From assembly GCA_964036665.1 (NCBI GenBank), contig OZ038526.1:6448001-6512000 (forward strand): a stretch of 64,000 nucleotides of DNA, in the 5' to 3' direction. This stretch comes from Gordius sp. MW1. Taxonomy: Eukaryota; Nematomorpha; Gordioida; Gordea; Gordiidae. How positions within the stretch are numbered: the stretch's first letter is position 1; each line of letters opens with the position of its first letter. The notes beneath the pieces are model-generated. The model did no database searches. It was not told the DNA's origin and saw only the letters and a program-made list of their open reading frames with translations. Below, in pieces: positions 46,945-56,934 of this stretch. The translations under genes and the position numbers were made by a program.

Positions 46945-49900
46945 TTCTTTTTCTTCTTTATCAGTTATTTGGTCCCACAGTCGTGGGTTTTTTTTTGATG
47001 AGTTCTTCCATCTTGACCGGGTGAGTGTCATATCTTGACTAATTTTATTTTCATTACTTTATCGACTTGCCCTTTCCACGTGACACGGGGTCGTCCTCTT
47101 CCTCTCTTGCCCGGTACCTCCATGTCCAGTACTTTTCGATTTAAGTCATTCGTGTCTCTTCTTAGTATATGCCCATACCACCTTAGCCAATTTTCGTTAA
47201 TCATGTCCGCCATAGGTTAAATACCCATTTGTCATGAGAAAGTCATTCCTCATATGGTCGAGCTTAGTATACCGCAAGGTCCACCGTATCATTCTCATCT
47301 CTGTGGCTTGTAATAGCTTTCCTTCCGTGGTGTTTAATGCCCATGTTTCACTTCCATAGAGTAACACCGGTCTTACGATGGATTTGTAAGCTTTGCTTTT
47401 CAACCATACTGGCATTTTCTTGTCGCACATTACACCGGATATTCCTTTTTGGATGCGGGCATTGACCTCCGTTGCGCAACCTCTCTCTTGATGTAGCATC
47501 GAGCCGAGGTATGTAAACCTGTCTACTTTTGGGTACTTTAGAGGGTCATCCAGCGATGGGCTGCTTGTACCGTTCATTTCCATGTTTACCGTTTTTCAAT
47601 CGTGGACCTTTAACCCATATCCAGCTAAGCGCTTTGACCACTTTTCGGTTTCTTCGAATACTTTCTCCCTTGTTTCCTCGCATAGTACTATATCATCGGC
47701 ATATAGCATACATCATGGCGATGGCTTTTGAATGTCCCTTACTATCGTGTCTATAATTCTATTAAATAAAAAGGGACTTAAAGCAGATCCTTGATGTAAT
47801 CCAATTTTAACCCGAAGAGATTTAGAGTCTACAACTGTCGTCCTAACGCAAGAGTTTGAGTCTTCATAAATATTTTTCACAAGCCGTATATATGCGTCAG
47901 GGATATTTTGTTTTCTCAGGCACCACCATATTAAATCGCGGGGAACCGTGTCATAAGCTTTCTCCAAGTCGATAAAGATCATATGTAGGTCTTTCCTCTT
48001 TTCACGATTATCCATCATTTGCCTTAGTGCGAAGATTGGGGTCGATTGTGGATTTGTCGGCCACAAATCCGAATTGGTTAACCGATATTTCCACATCGTT
48101 TTTCAGCCTTGTTACTAAGATCCTTTCCATCAGTGTCAAGGAGTGGCAAGTTAGCATGATACCTCTGTAATTGTAACAGTCTTGAGGGTCTTTTTTGCTT
48201 TTAAATAAGGGTATAATCGTGCTTGCTCTCCGTTGATTAGGAATTCGCTCTTCTACCAATATCTTGTTAAGAAGGTTCGTCATGGTGGTGACTTCTTCTT
48301 CACGACATCCGGCGGTATTCCATCTGGGCCATTTGCTTTTCCTTTTTGCATCTTGTTCATTTGTGCCCTAACTTCATCCTCCTGAAAGAGTTCGACCATA
48401 CTTATATTAGGCTCAATTCCGGGAAGGGAATCCTTGCCATTTGCAATATTCATAAGGTTCTTAAAATAGCCTTTCCATCACTTCCTTCGGCTTGAATAAG
48501 GTTTGACCCTTCTCGTCTTTGACTATTTCAAGAACTCCGACATCGCGGCTTTTCTTCTTCCATCTTGGCCAATTTGTACATAAGCCTATCGCCCCCTTTA
48601 TGATCCAGTTTGTATGCCCTCTCGGTATAGGCGGCATTCTTCGCTATTGCAACGGCCTTTTTTGCGGCCCTCTTTGCGTCCCTATACTCTTGATAATCCT
48701 CCGACTTCTTTGATTTATGCCACCGTCTATATAGATTTTTCTTTCTTTCGATGAATCCCTAACCGATTGATCCCCCCACCATAGTTCCCTATTCATAGCT
48801 TTGCCTCCTTTGGTCTGTCCTAGAATACGAATCGCTGTTTCCTTTATGTCCTTAGATAGCGTCTTCCAGTCGTCGTCTACGTCCCTTTGCAACTTCCTTG
48901 CACCCAAGAGTGAGGAGGGTTTTTGATGGTATTTTTCGTTTGTCGACGTATCCTTTCCTTTCGTATCGAATTCGAGGCTCATAGACCTTTCTTCTTTCGG
49001 GAAATACTCTTCTGAGATCCATAACAAGGGGACGATGTTGCATGGCGATTTCTTCTTCCGGTATTACTTTGCACCTTGATGCTCCATAAATCTTTTCGCC
49101 GTATAAGCAAATAGTCAATTTGACTAAAATGCTTCCCACTTCTATAGGTCACAATATGATCTTCGCGCTTTTGAAAATAGGTGTTAACGATCGCCATGTC
49201 ATATGCTTGAGATACTTGGAGAAGTTTTTCCCCTTCTTTGTTCTTCAGACCATGCCCATAGCCTCCATGATTGCGTTCATACCCTGGGCGATCTTTTCCT
49301 ACGTGAGCGTTGAAATCGGCCCCAAATATTAGCCTTTATTCCTATCGGATTCCTTGTATTTCCTTCTCCAATGAATCGAAGAATAGGTCTTTCTCTGATT
49401 CCATACACCCAATTTGGTGAGCATATGCGCACATAACTAGGAGGCCCCCTTGATCTGCAATCTTCACCCACATTAGCCTGTCGGAACAACGCTTGACTTC
49501 CACGACCTTGTCCTTGAACGATTCGCTGAGAACGATACCGACCCCGTTTCTACGATTTGGTGACCCACTGTTAAAAAGCTTGTATCCATCTCCTAATTCC
49601 CGAGCTTTCGTTCCGTTCCACCTCGTCTCTTGTAGGCAGGCGATGTGTACCTTTCTTCTTTTTAGCATTTGTGCGACCTCGATGCTCTTTCCCGTCAGCG
49701 TTCCCACATTCCAGCACGTTATTCGCATTCTTTCAACAACTAATTTCCTTAACCGCCTTCGTTGTGAGTTGGGCAGTAACCCTAGTGTATTTTTCACATT
49801 GCACGGGCGGGGTATGCAGTGCGCGTCGTTTGTGGAGGACGCCCTAGCCTTTTCTTGTAAAATCTTGTTTGAAACTATCATAATATTGGAGTTGGTTTTT

Positions 49901-49962
49901 ATAGCCGGTTTCCGACCTGACGCCAAACTTTTTGCACACGGACTTGGGACCGTCGTAGGTAA
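46945..49962 (-). pseudogene. RTE-like LINE, copy B, many frame breaks
   Basis: Same strand and order as copy A. The endonuclease begins near 49926 (WNVGTLTGKS, CLQETRWNG) and reads to 49342; further pieces lie at 49197-48979 and 49027-48644. The reverse transcriptase region lies at 48283-47713 (FIDLEKAYDTVPRD, GLHQGSALSPFLFN) and the C-terminal region at 47583-47028 (LLYGSETWAL, GKRGRGRPRVTWK). It keeps the linker segment that copy A lost but has more stops and frame changes. Its 5' end ends near ACTTGGGACCGTCG, as does that of copy A, so both are full length at the 5' end. No clear target duplication was seen, which fits a greater age. Confidence 0.85.
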
Positions 49963-50138
49963 ATTATATCAGTTTATAAATTATGGTAGTTTCTTTCGTT
50001 TAATTATCTAAAATTTTATTTGATCCTAATAAAAAAGGTGTAAGAAGTCTATAGACCACAAGAAGAAGCGCGTTTTTAATGTAATTTATTATTATATATC
50101 ACAGCCAACACTCCACTCATATCACATAGGGTATATGC

Positions 50139-50350
50139 TTATATATGCATATGAACCAATGGGATAGGGAAGGAAGGGACCCCAAGCTTGGGGCAATTGT
50201 GTGATATTACATATAGAGAGAGTAAGTGAGATTTGAGGAAAATAGGAACAGTGGCATAGCTAGGGGCCCGGCCCCCCCCCCCCCCCCAAGAACAAACACC
50301 GGGCCCCATGCCCCCCCCCCCAAAGGAAAAATCTTGGGCCACTGGGCCCC
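50139..50350. repeat. CAGTGGCATAGCTAGG-type hAT end
   Basis: At about 50249 CAGTGGCATAGCTAGGGG is followed by C runs and GGGCCCCATGCCCC. The inverse end CCCCTAGCTACGCCACTG is at about 54155-54172. They may be ends of the element that carried the hAT fragment at 50424-50975, or of separate MITEs. The minus-strand frame here comes from the C runs. Confidence 0.5.
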
Positions 50351-50423
50351 TTAAGCCATTTATTTTATTTTATTTTATTAATAATTAATACTAATTTAAA
50401 ACCCGAGTTTTTTATACTCTTTT

Positions 50424-50975
50424 GAATCTACTAATTCATTAATTGATTTCAATATTGATTTATATTATCCTATCATTGATAGAATAATAGCAGAACTAAT
50501 CATAAGATTTTATGAAATTAATTGTAATTTGTATAAGTCCTTAGAAGGTTTAAACCCTTCATCCCCTTTCATTGCGATAAATCTCTTTTATAAGAAGTAA
50601 TTAACCATTGAATTAAAACTGGAAGATGCCGAAATAAAAATGGCAAAATTTTCATTCTTTATTTTCGAATAAAATAAAATGCAATGAAATTTTTCCCTTA
50701 TTAAAATTTTGCCCTCAACAGTGTTTCCAAATTTTATTATTTTTATTAAAATATTTTTAATTATCCCATTAACTTCGTGTTCATGCGAAAGATCGTTCTC
50801 ATTGCTAAAACAAATTAAAACTTATCTTCGTTCCACAATTGGACAAGATAGGTTATCTTCCTTACCTTTATTAAGCTTTGAACATGACTTTATAAATATT
50901 ATTCCCTTGGATGATATTATAAATTCGTTTGCAACATCGAGTAAAAGACGTAACGAACTACTATTAAAAGACTAA
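50424..50975 (+). pseudogene. hAT transposase C-terminal relic
   Basis: One frame with three internal stops. Its first part (YYPIIDRIIAELIIRFYEIN, then SLEGLNPSSP) matches the region before the dimerisation domain in ZMYM1-like hAT transposases. The last 88 codons (50709-50975) are open and contain PLTSCSCERSFSLLKQIKTY and STIGQDRLSSLPLLSFEHD, the hallmark hAT C-terminal dimerisation motif. The rest of the transposase is absent. This is a different hAT lineage from that at 17879-19815. Confidence 0.85.
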
Positions 50976-51327
50976 TTTTAATATTTAATGAAAAATTATC
51001 TGGGCAACTTGTTTTAAACTTTTAAACACATTTAAAATATATTAAAATATTATTAAATGTACGAAAGTTCCATCCTGGATTCAATTTAATTGTCCATCTC
51101 ACATGCTTATTGTTTAACATATCTTGCATATTTTTATGTACCACATGCACATTTATAAAGCCAATAGTTTTCCAAAAATAGTTTGTACACCATTTTTCCC
51201 CCCTTTTTATACCAAGCTATATTCATGTTAGTTTTAGATATTTATTAATTAATATATAAATGATATACAGGTACAAAATAATAAATAGAATTACAATGAT
51301 TTAAATATATTTACAAAACAAATTTTA
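50976..51327. other. AT-rich spacer
   Basis: Nothing recognised between two transposase relics. Confidence 0.5.
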
Positions 51328-52874
51328 TCAGACAAAGGCATGTACATACATAAACATTGATTGATATCTTTTATGGTATCGACATTCTGCTAGAATGGAC
51401 ATATTCAATTGAGTAGTTGAAAAATTAAGTTTACATTGGACATGATAAGGATCTGCCTTGATAATTCTTAGGGATTTTATTTTAGTGAAAGGTATATTTG
51501 AGAATTTATAGCTTTCACTTGCCAACTGATAATTGTAGAAATCATTTAACTGCAATGTAGTAAACGAATTCTTCTTGTTTGTGTTATTTAATAGGCTTAT
51601 CAGTCCATTAGGACTATATAATCTCAATATTTTTAAATTTTATTTTAATTTGGGTATGGAGGCAATCCACTTCTTGAATAGAAGAGTTCCCAGGGGTGGA
51701 ATATTTAATCTGTATACTTTTTAAGTTGGTAAAAGTTGTGGTTTGTAGAAAATGAATTATTCCAGAAAGGATGATAGAGTTTTTATTTTGGGCAACACAA
51801 GAGTCAGCCCATAATACGATTCTTTCTTATTCAGGAAAATCTGTAAGTATTGCTTTTACAAGAGCTATTATGCTACAAGCTATATCATTTCCAGATCTTC
51901 CCGTTAACCCTGGATGTCACAAGGCACAGCATCCTTTTCTATTCAATGAACAGTGTGCTGTCGCATTGTAAAATTTCAATTTTCTTTTATAATAAAAATT
52001 AGAGACCTGCGCTCTTGGTAGTGTAATATATTTTGAAGATCAACGCAAATATATAATAATTATTAATGGATATAACTCTATCAACTTTCCGTATGAGTTG
52101 ATAGTTTATGATTTAGGTGATTATTAAAGACATTCAAATTTTCTACGTTCATGATATTTTTGTTAAATTTATAAACTTCCCATTTATCGCATCTATCTTT
52201 ATATGGTTTAATACAGGAAATATTAAATTCTTGCTTATATAATTATATATAAAAATGTTTTTTAATTGGAATTTCATCGAATTCAACACAATGACTAGTA
52301 TACAACTCGTATAATATTTTTTGATTTAATGCAGCTTCAAAGTATTCTTTATCTGTATTGCTTCTATTGTAATGAGATTTAACTCTGGGAATAGAATTAA
52401 TGTGTTGCTTGGCATAATTTCTATCATCGAGAGTTATAAATTTCTTTATATTTTTTCCTTTTTTTGGTGATAAACATATTCCAGTATTTTGGTATTTATA
52501 TTTAAAAAAATACGAGATTTTTTTGTTGCTTATATCCATAGTTTGTAAAAAATAAGATTTGCAAACTATTATTCTGACATTTTTTAGTTCAAAACAATAT
52601 TGGAATGTATTTGATTTCCGGAAAACTAATTGCCTTCTTTGGCTAGGCAGACATAATATAAATTTGCTATAAAACAAGCCTTTTTTTGAATCAGGCATCT
52701 CCCAGAAACTTTTATGAATTCCCATCTTTTCTTGATCATTTATTTTTTGCGAGCATAAAAATCTGCAATTTTTACAATCCTTGATTTTCTGAACACTTCT
52801 TATTTTCATTAACTTTCCTTTAATGTTCACATATTCTTTTCCTTTTTCCCTTAAAATTTTCTTTTTCGAGCCAT
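51328..52874 (-). pseudogene. Broken DDE-like transposase gene
   Basis: On the minus strand the gene probably starts at the ATG at 52874 (MARKRK), but the frame shifts at once into the long frame ending at 52243. That frame has paired cysteines (CKNCRFLCSQKIND), KSYFLQTMDISNKKISYFF and IPRVKSHYNRSNTDKEYF. These match a transposase-like protein found in many copies in arthropod and cnidarian genomes (SHYSR and KxFFLxTLxIS motifs). Further on, about 51840-51660 encodes IVLWADSCVAQNKNS and IQEVDCIHTQI, fitting the D-CxGQNKN catalytic region. 51627-51328 encodes the C-terminal region (YSPNGLISLL, PFTKIKSLRIIKADPYHVQ). At least one stop and two frame changes make it inactive. I cannot name the superfamily. 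Confidence 0.7.
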
Positions 52875-53170
52875 GGTTTTGTGGTGTGCGCCGAAGGAAA
52901 AAGGGAAAAAAGGAAAACAACAAGAATCGTTGGGCAATAGCACCGATTACCCACTCCTACCCTTTGCGGGAAGAAGACGTATTGATGGCTTGACTTGTGG
53001 ACAGCAAGTCTTTGACTTCTCGTTAAAGGGGGAGGTGTGGTGTTCCACCCTTTCTCAACGTTTTTTTATTACCCCTATTATACTCATAAGTTAAAAAGAA
53101 TTTTTATTTCGCTGGTACTCTGGTTTGTGCCGAGTAACCCTTGTATTTTTGTTTTTAGATATCGCGAGTT
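52875..53170 (+). mobile_element. Polypurine tract and LTR start of a second LTR element
   Basis: AGTCTTTGACTTCTCG-TAAA followed by the purine tract AAAGGGGGAGG at 53025-53035 is nearly identical to 43336-43366. Next, at 53036, comes TGTGGTGTTCCAC, the same first 13 bases as the LTRs at 42050 and 43367. After that the sequence differs (CCTTTCTCAACG). The upstream frame (52873-53094) may include the end of a retroelement frame. No partner LTR, primer site or reverse transcriptase was found, so this is a fragment. Confidence 0.6.
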
Positions 53171-53737
53171 AAACTCACACATTAAAAGCTATTAAAAGGC
53201 TAAATTAAGAAATAAAACAATCATCTACGAACCATAGTTATTTTAATCTTTTTAAAAAGCGCATTCATTCCTTCTCATTTTTATTGTGCAAAATTACGAG
53301 ATCGTTTTTGTTCAGAAAAAAATTCATTCTTTTAAATTATTAAATTAAGACCCATTCACTATAAGAATCCAATGCCTAAAATTTGTGTAAGTAGGACTCA
53401 AAAAAGGCGCAAAGGCGTATATTTAGGGGTCGCATGTACAATGTTTTTAAAACGAATTTACTTTGGGCAGCTTTAGGAGATCAGTATTTTTTCATTTCAA
53501 ACATATTAGGAAAAGTTAATGTAACAAATTATTCTATAAATCAAAATACAAATTAATGCAAATGAACACTTTGAAATACCACGAGGAAAAATAAACATGT
53601 TAAAATCTGAGTTTAAGTATCTGAAATAAAAGGAAATGTTTAGAAAAAATTTCTTTACAAATAGGTTAAGAATAATGGTTTATGATATAAATTTCAAAAA
53701 AAATATTGAAATTTTTTTTTCGTTTTATATTGTGGAA
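53171..53737. other. AT-rich intergenic DNA
   Basis: Nothing recognised; it may include the rest of the LTR begun at 53036. Confidence 0.45.
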
Positions 53738-53929
53738 GGTGGGGTCCTGGAAGACCCCGGGCATCTAAAACACGCTGTATCTTAAAAACTATTTGATAAA
53801 AACAAGCCAAATTTTGCAGAGATATTCTAGGATAAATATTCTTAAGCTACTGAAAAAATTAAATTATAACAATTACTAACTTAATTTGTAAAACATTTAT
53901 AAACCGCTTGGGGTCCTCATGACCCCACC
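53738..53929. repeat. 192-bp unit with GGGGTC palindromic ends
   Basis: GGTGGGGTCCTGGAAGACCC lies at the left edge and GGGGTCCTCATGACCCCACC at the right. Each is itself nearly palindromic and together they are inverted repeats. The GACCCC ends recall piggyBac-type MITEs, but no flanking TTAA pair was found. Confidence 0.45.
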
Positions 53930-54777
53930 TAGCCAACGGAATGTTAAGAGGTAATTTAAGATATTGAACATAGAAATCCTTTTGTGTTTAAAACATTAGA
54001 ATTATAAATTGAGGGCATTCGTAATTAAGTTCAATAGCTTTAAAATAGCTTATTTATTCATAAGGGGCCAAGGGGCCGAAGATTTTTCCCTTGGGGGGGG
54101 GGGCCATGGGGCCAAGTTTTTGCTCTTGGGAGGGGGGCGGCCCCCACGCTATCCCCTAGCTACGCCACTGCTTGGAAAATTTGTGGGTTTGGACTGTTTA
54201 GAGTTGTCTGATTATGTCTTTAAACCGATTTTTAGGCATACCATTGAAAATTATTTTGTTGAAGAATAGGACTTCTTATGTATTCAAAACATTTAGACAT
54301 TATTGAGAGACTTATACCAGTTAAAAAAATTGTAATATAATTTTCAAATTTGTTGATCGTTAATTTTAAATTATGTGTTTTTTTGCTTATAAATTAAAGG
54401 TCTGAAGCAAAATAATTAAATTTTCTCAATATTTAAATGGGAGTAACGACAGTCAAAATTCTATTTTTAATTTTTAACTTTTTATAAGGCCAGATTGCAA
54501 CAAACCTGAAAATGGGACTAAGTTTTAAGAAGTCCACCATCTACGAGTAAAATCATTGGAAAATTCTATAAAAATTTAAAAAAATCAGAATGAATTAAAG
54601 ATATGTAGACTTCTATCTAAAGCCGCTTCAAAATCATCAATGAAATTAATTTTAGCCGTATTTGGCATATTAGGAGATCATGAATATTATTTATCCGCCC
54701 CATTTCCTATCCAAAAATCAGAGAAAATGAGAATATCGTTTTATCAAGACTTTTTATAGCTTAAAAACGCAACTCAC
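53930..54777. other. AT-rich DNA with a MITE fragment
   Basis: At 54060-54172 GGGGCCAAGGGGCCGAAG and G runs lead to CCCCTAGCTACGCCACTG, a right end of the CAGTGGC-TAGCTAGG repeat type. Otherwise AT-rich. The DIP2 C-terminal exon expected downstream of 54778 was not found. Confidence 0.5.
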
Positions 54778-55367
54778 CGCGAGTGTTAATTGAAATTACG
54801 CCAGGGTCAACAATCACTACAATGCCCGTTATTAAATGATGATGTTCTAAAACGGCATTGGTGATGGAAGGAATTAAATCGAGTGCTTTAAGTTCATGTC
54901 CCTGCTGTTCTATGATCGCTACCAGTAAGGTATCAGTCCAAGTGAAAACAGTACTATTTTAAAGAAAAATCATTTAAAATCTTAAATTCAAATAATAGCT
55001 TAATTTGTGAATGGCTAAAATCGATTGTTTATATTTCATATAAATGTTATACCGTTCAATCGCCTTTTTGTGACTACGCAATATAGTGTGCTTTACATGG
55101 GCGTAGCCAGCTTTGGAATTAGAGGGGGGCAATAAGATTTAGGGATGATTAGGGAGGGGCAAAATGAACATTTTATAAAATTTTAGCCATAATATTAATG
55201 AATTTGAACAATTTTTTGGATTTAGAGGGGGGCAGCCGCCCCTTCCTGCCCCCCCCCCTTGGCTACGCCCATGGTGCTTTATATCAATGGGATGAAAACG
55301 CATGCCTCGAAGTATCATTGTTTCTTTCAGAGAGCCCACGACATGACAAACAGGGCAGCATTATATT
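54778..55367 (-). pseudogene. DIP2: DIP2-like C-terminal exons, one split by a MITE
   Basis: Two minus-strand exons. The first (55367-55053 including the insertion) encodes SLKETMILRGMRFHPIDIK, then after the MITE ILRSHKKAIER. The second (54953-54778) encodes TVFTWTDTLLVAIIEQQGHE, NAVLEHHHLI and VVIVDPGVISINTRG. These match the end of disco-interacting protein 2, whose C-terminal AMP-binding-like domain contains RGMRYHPIDIE, AVFTWTNLLVVVVEL and VVIVDPGVIPINSRGE. The junction is phase 2 and in frame (CG|T), with a good acceptor and a consensus donor CGCG|GTGAGT. DIP2 proteins act in lipid and neuronal regulation. A MITE (55096-55273) breaks the first exon, and a 5-bp duplication near 55340 shifts the frame before it. 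This copy is probably a broken gene or gene fragment; upstream exons were not found. Confidence 0.8.
55088..55281. mobile_element. MITE inserted in a DIP2 coding exon
   Basis: The element spans 55096-55273, starting CATGGGCGTAGCCAGC and ending CTTGGCTACGCCCATG. GTGCTTTA flanks both sides exactly (55088-55095 and 55274-55281). Removing the element and one octamer restores a continuous DIP2 reading frame across the site. Element plus duplication is 186 bp, a multiple of three, but a stop codon inside it (55139-55141, minus strand) would end translation. Confidence 0.92.
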
Positions 55368-55897
55368 CTTATACAATTTTAAAACATAGATTAGTTGATA
55401 ATTATAGAATATCTGAAATGTTCCTTTGGGACTTTATACTATTATTAAAATTCAAAGCACAACTTAATTTTTAGGGAGCCTCTTAGTAAATGGTACATGA
55501 AATATAATACCCAATCATTGAAAAAATCTTATCCGAAGGAAAATAGTGTATTGACTTCATTATAATAGATATTTTGTTATAAAACCGAGATTTTTTGAAA
55601 AAGGAGTAAAATTAGTTAGTTAAAATCTCATAAATATGAGGTTTTAAATTATTAATGGTCTAATGGGATAAGCAAGATTCGTTGAATATTACAATAATCT
55701 AAGTAATTTGCTATAACTCTAACATATATTAATGAGTTGAAGCTGGTTAGATCGGGGTAGCACATTTGTTTGCATATGATTTAGCCATTAGAATATATTT
55801 ACTAATTAAAGGCTTATAAGAATTAAAATTTATCAATGGCAATGGTTGTTTAAGGTAAAAATGATATCTTATATATAAAAATGAAACTATGTGTGTG
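55368..55897. other. AT-rich DNA, expected site of upstream DIP2 exons
   Basis: No further DIP2 motif could be read here. A GT microsatellite adjoins the next MITE. Confidence 0.4.
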
Positions 55898-56121
55898 TGT
55901 GTGTACATGGGCGTACGCAGGTTTTGGAATAGGGGGGGGGGGCAGATTAAAATTTTTCTGCGACCAAAAAAAAATCCAAAAATTTTCCTGAGAGCAAAAA
56001 AAAGGTCTCGAGTAAAAATTAGGGGGGGGGGGGGCAGCCCAGCCCCCTGTCCCCCCTGGCTAATTAGAGGGGGACAGCCGAGCCCCCTGCCCCCCCCCCT
56101 GCGTACGCCTATGTGTGTGTA
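55898..56121. mobile_element. CATGGGCGTACGC-type MITE in a GT repeat
   Basis: The element spans 55906-56113, starting CATGGGCGTACGCAGG and ending CCTGCGTACGCCTATG, with several G and C runs. TGTGTGTA lies on both sides, but the target is a GT repeat, so this duplication is weak evidence. Its inside matches the truncated copy at 9680-9954. Confidence 0.8.
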
Positions 56122-56660
56122 TATGTGTATGCCGCCACCAATTTTGGAAAACTACCAGACCAGTTTGCCTCAAAATTTCACAGTTTATTCCTGCTACTCC
56201 GGAGCATGTTTTAATATTTGTTTGAGCCAAATCGGTCCAGTAGTTTTTGATCGAGTTTGTTTTATACCTTTTGACGTTTAATAAAATTTTAATCAAACGC
56301 AACCTCATGACGTACAGCGTATCTATCGTTTGTTTGTTGTGTGATAAATGTAGGCATGTGCTGCGGAAAATGCGAAACTTTTTACCATTTAACACATTAA
56401 ATCAAAGTCATTTTTTTGCTTATTTTTCACGTCAATTATTTTATTATTATAGGACGGTCGTGTCCCCCCCCCCTACGTGCCTAAATAAATTAAAAATCTA
56501 ATTTTGTCATTTTTTGCGCGTTAAATAAGGAGAAAATGCTTTTAACAAAGTGCCAATAAATGTTGATATATCAGTTCTTCGGACATTATTAAGTTAAGAA
56601 TTAAAAGTTTTATTCAGAAACAAATCATTATAATTATGATATTGTTTCTTAATTACAAAA
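56122..56660. other. AT-rich intergenic DNA
   Basis: Open frames on both strands around 56060-56500 conflict and show no motif. Confidence 0.4.
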
Positions 56661-56664
56661 AAAA

Positions 56665-56760
56665 AAAATGGAAGGGCCAGGGGGCCAAAGATTTTTTACT
56701 GGGGGGGGGCATGGGGCCAGGTTTTCTCTCTTGGGTGGGCCAGTGCCTTAGACCCTCTTT
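56665..56760. repeat. GGGGCCA-rich repeat fragment
   Basis: AGGGCCAGGGGGCCAAAGATTT, a G run, then GGGGCCAGGTTTT resembles the inside of the repeat at 54060-54172. Ends are not preserved. Confidence 0.5.
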
Positions 56761-56934
56761 AACTATTTGTTTAAGATTTTTTGCATAATAAACACTTCCC
56801 AATTATATTTGATATATTCTTAATCTATTGAAATTTATCTATAAGATGATATATATTCTGCTAATATACCCGGGTAAATGGCAAAACAACGTTTGCCGGG
56901 TTCATTTAGTATATTATAAAAGCGTAAAAAGGTA

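Noticed and set aside
49493-50011. 172-codon plus-strand frame
   Set aside because: Antisense of the LINE copy B endonuclease, which has clear motifs on the minus strand.
51771-51971. 66-codon plus-strand frame
   Set aside because: Antisense of the transposase catalytic region (WADSCVAQNKN) on the minus strand.
50249-54172. One 3.9-kb hAT element bounded by CAGTGGC and GCCACTG ends
   Set aside because: The flanking octamers do not match, and the hAT C-terminus lies at the wrong end and strand for a single intact element; separate fragments are simpler.
55889-56281. 130-codon plus-strand frame
   Set aside because: Most of it is a MITE with G and C runs that encode Gly and Pro stretches.
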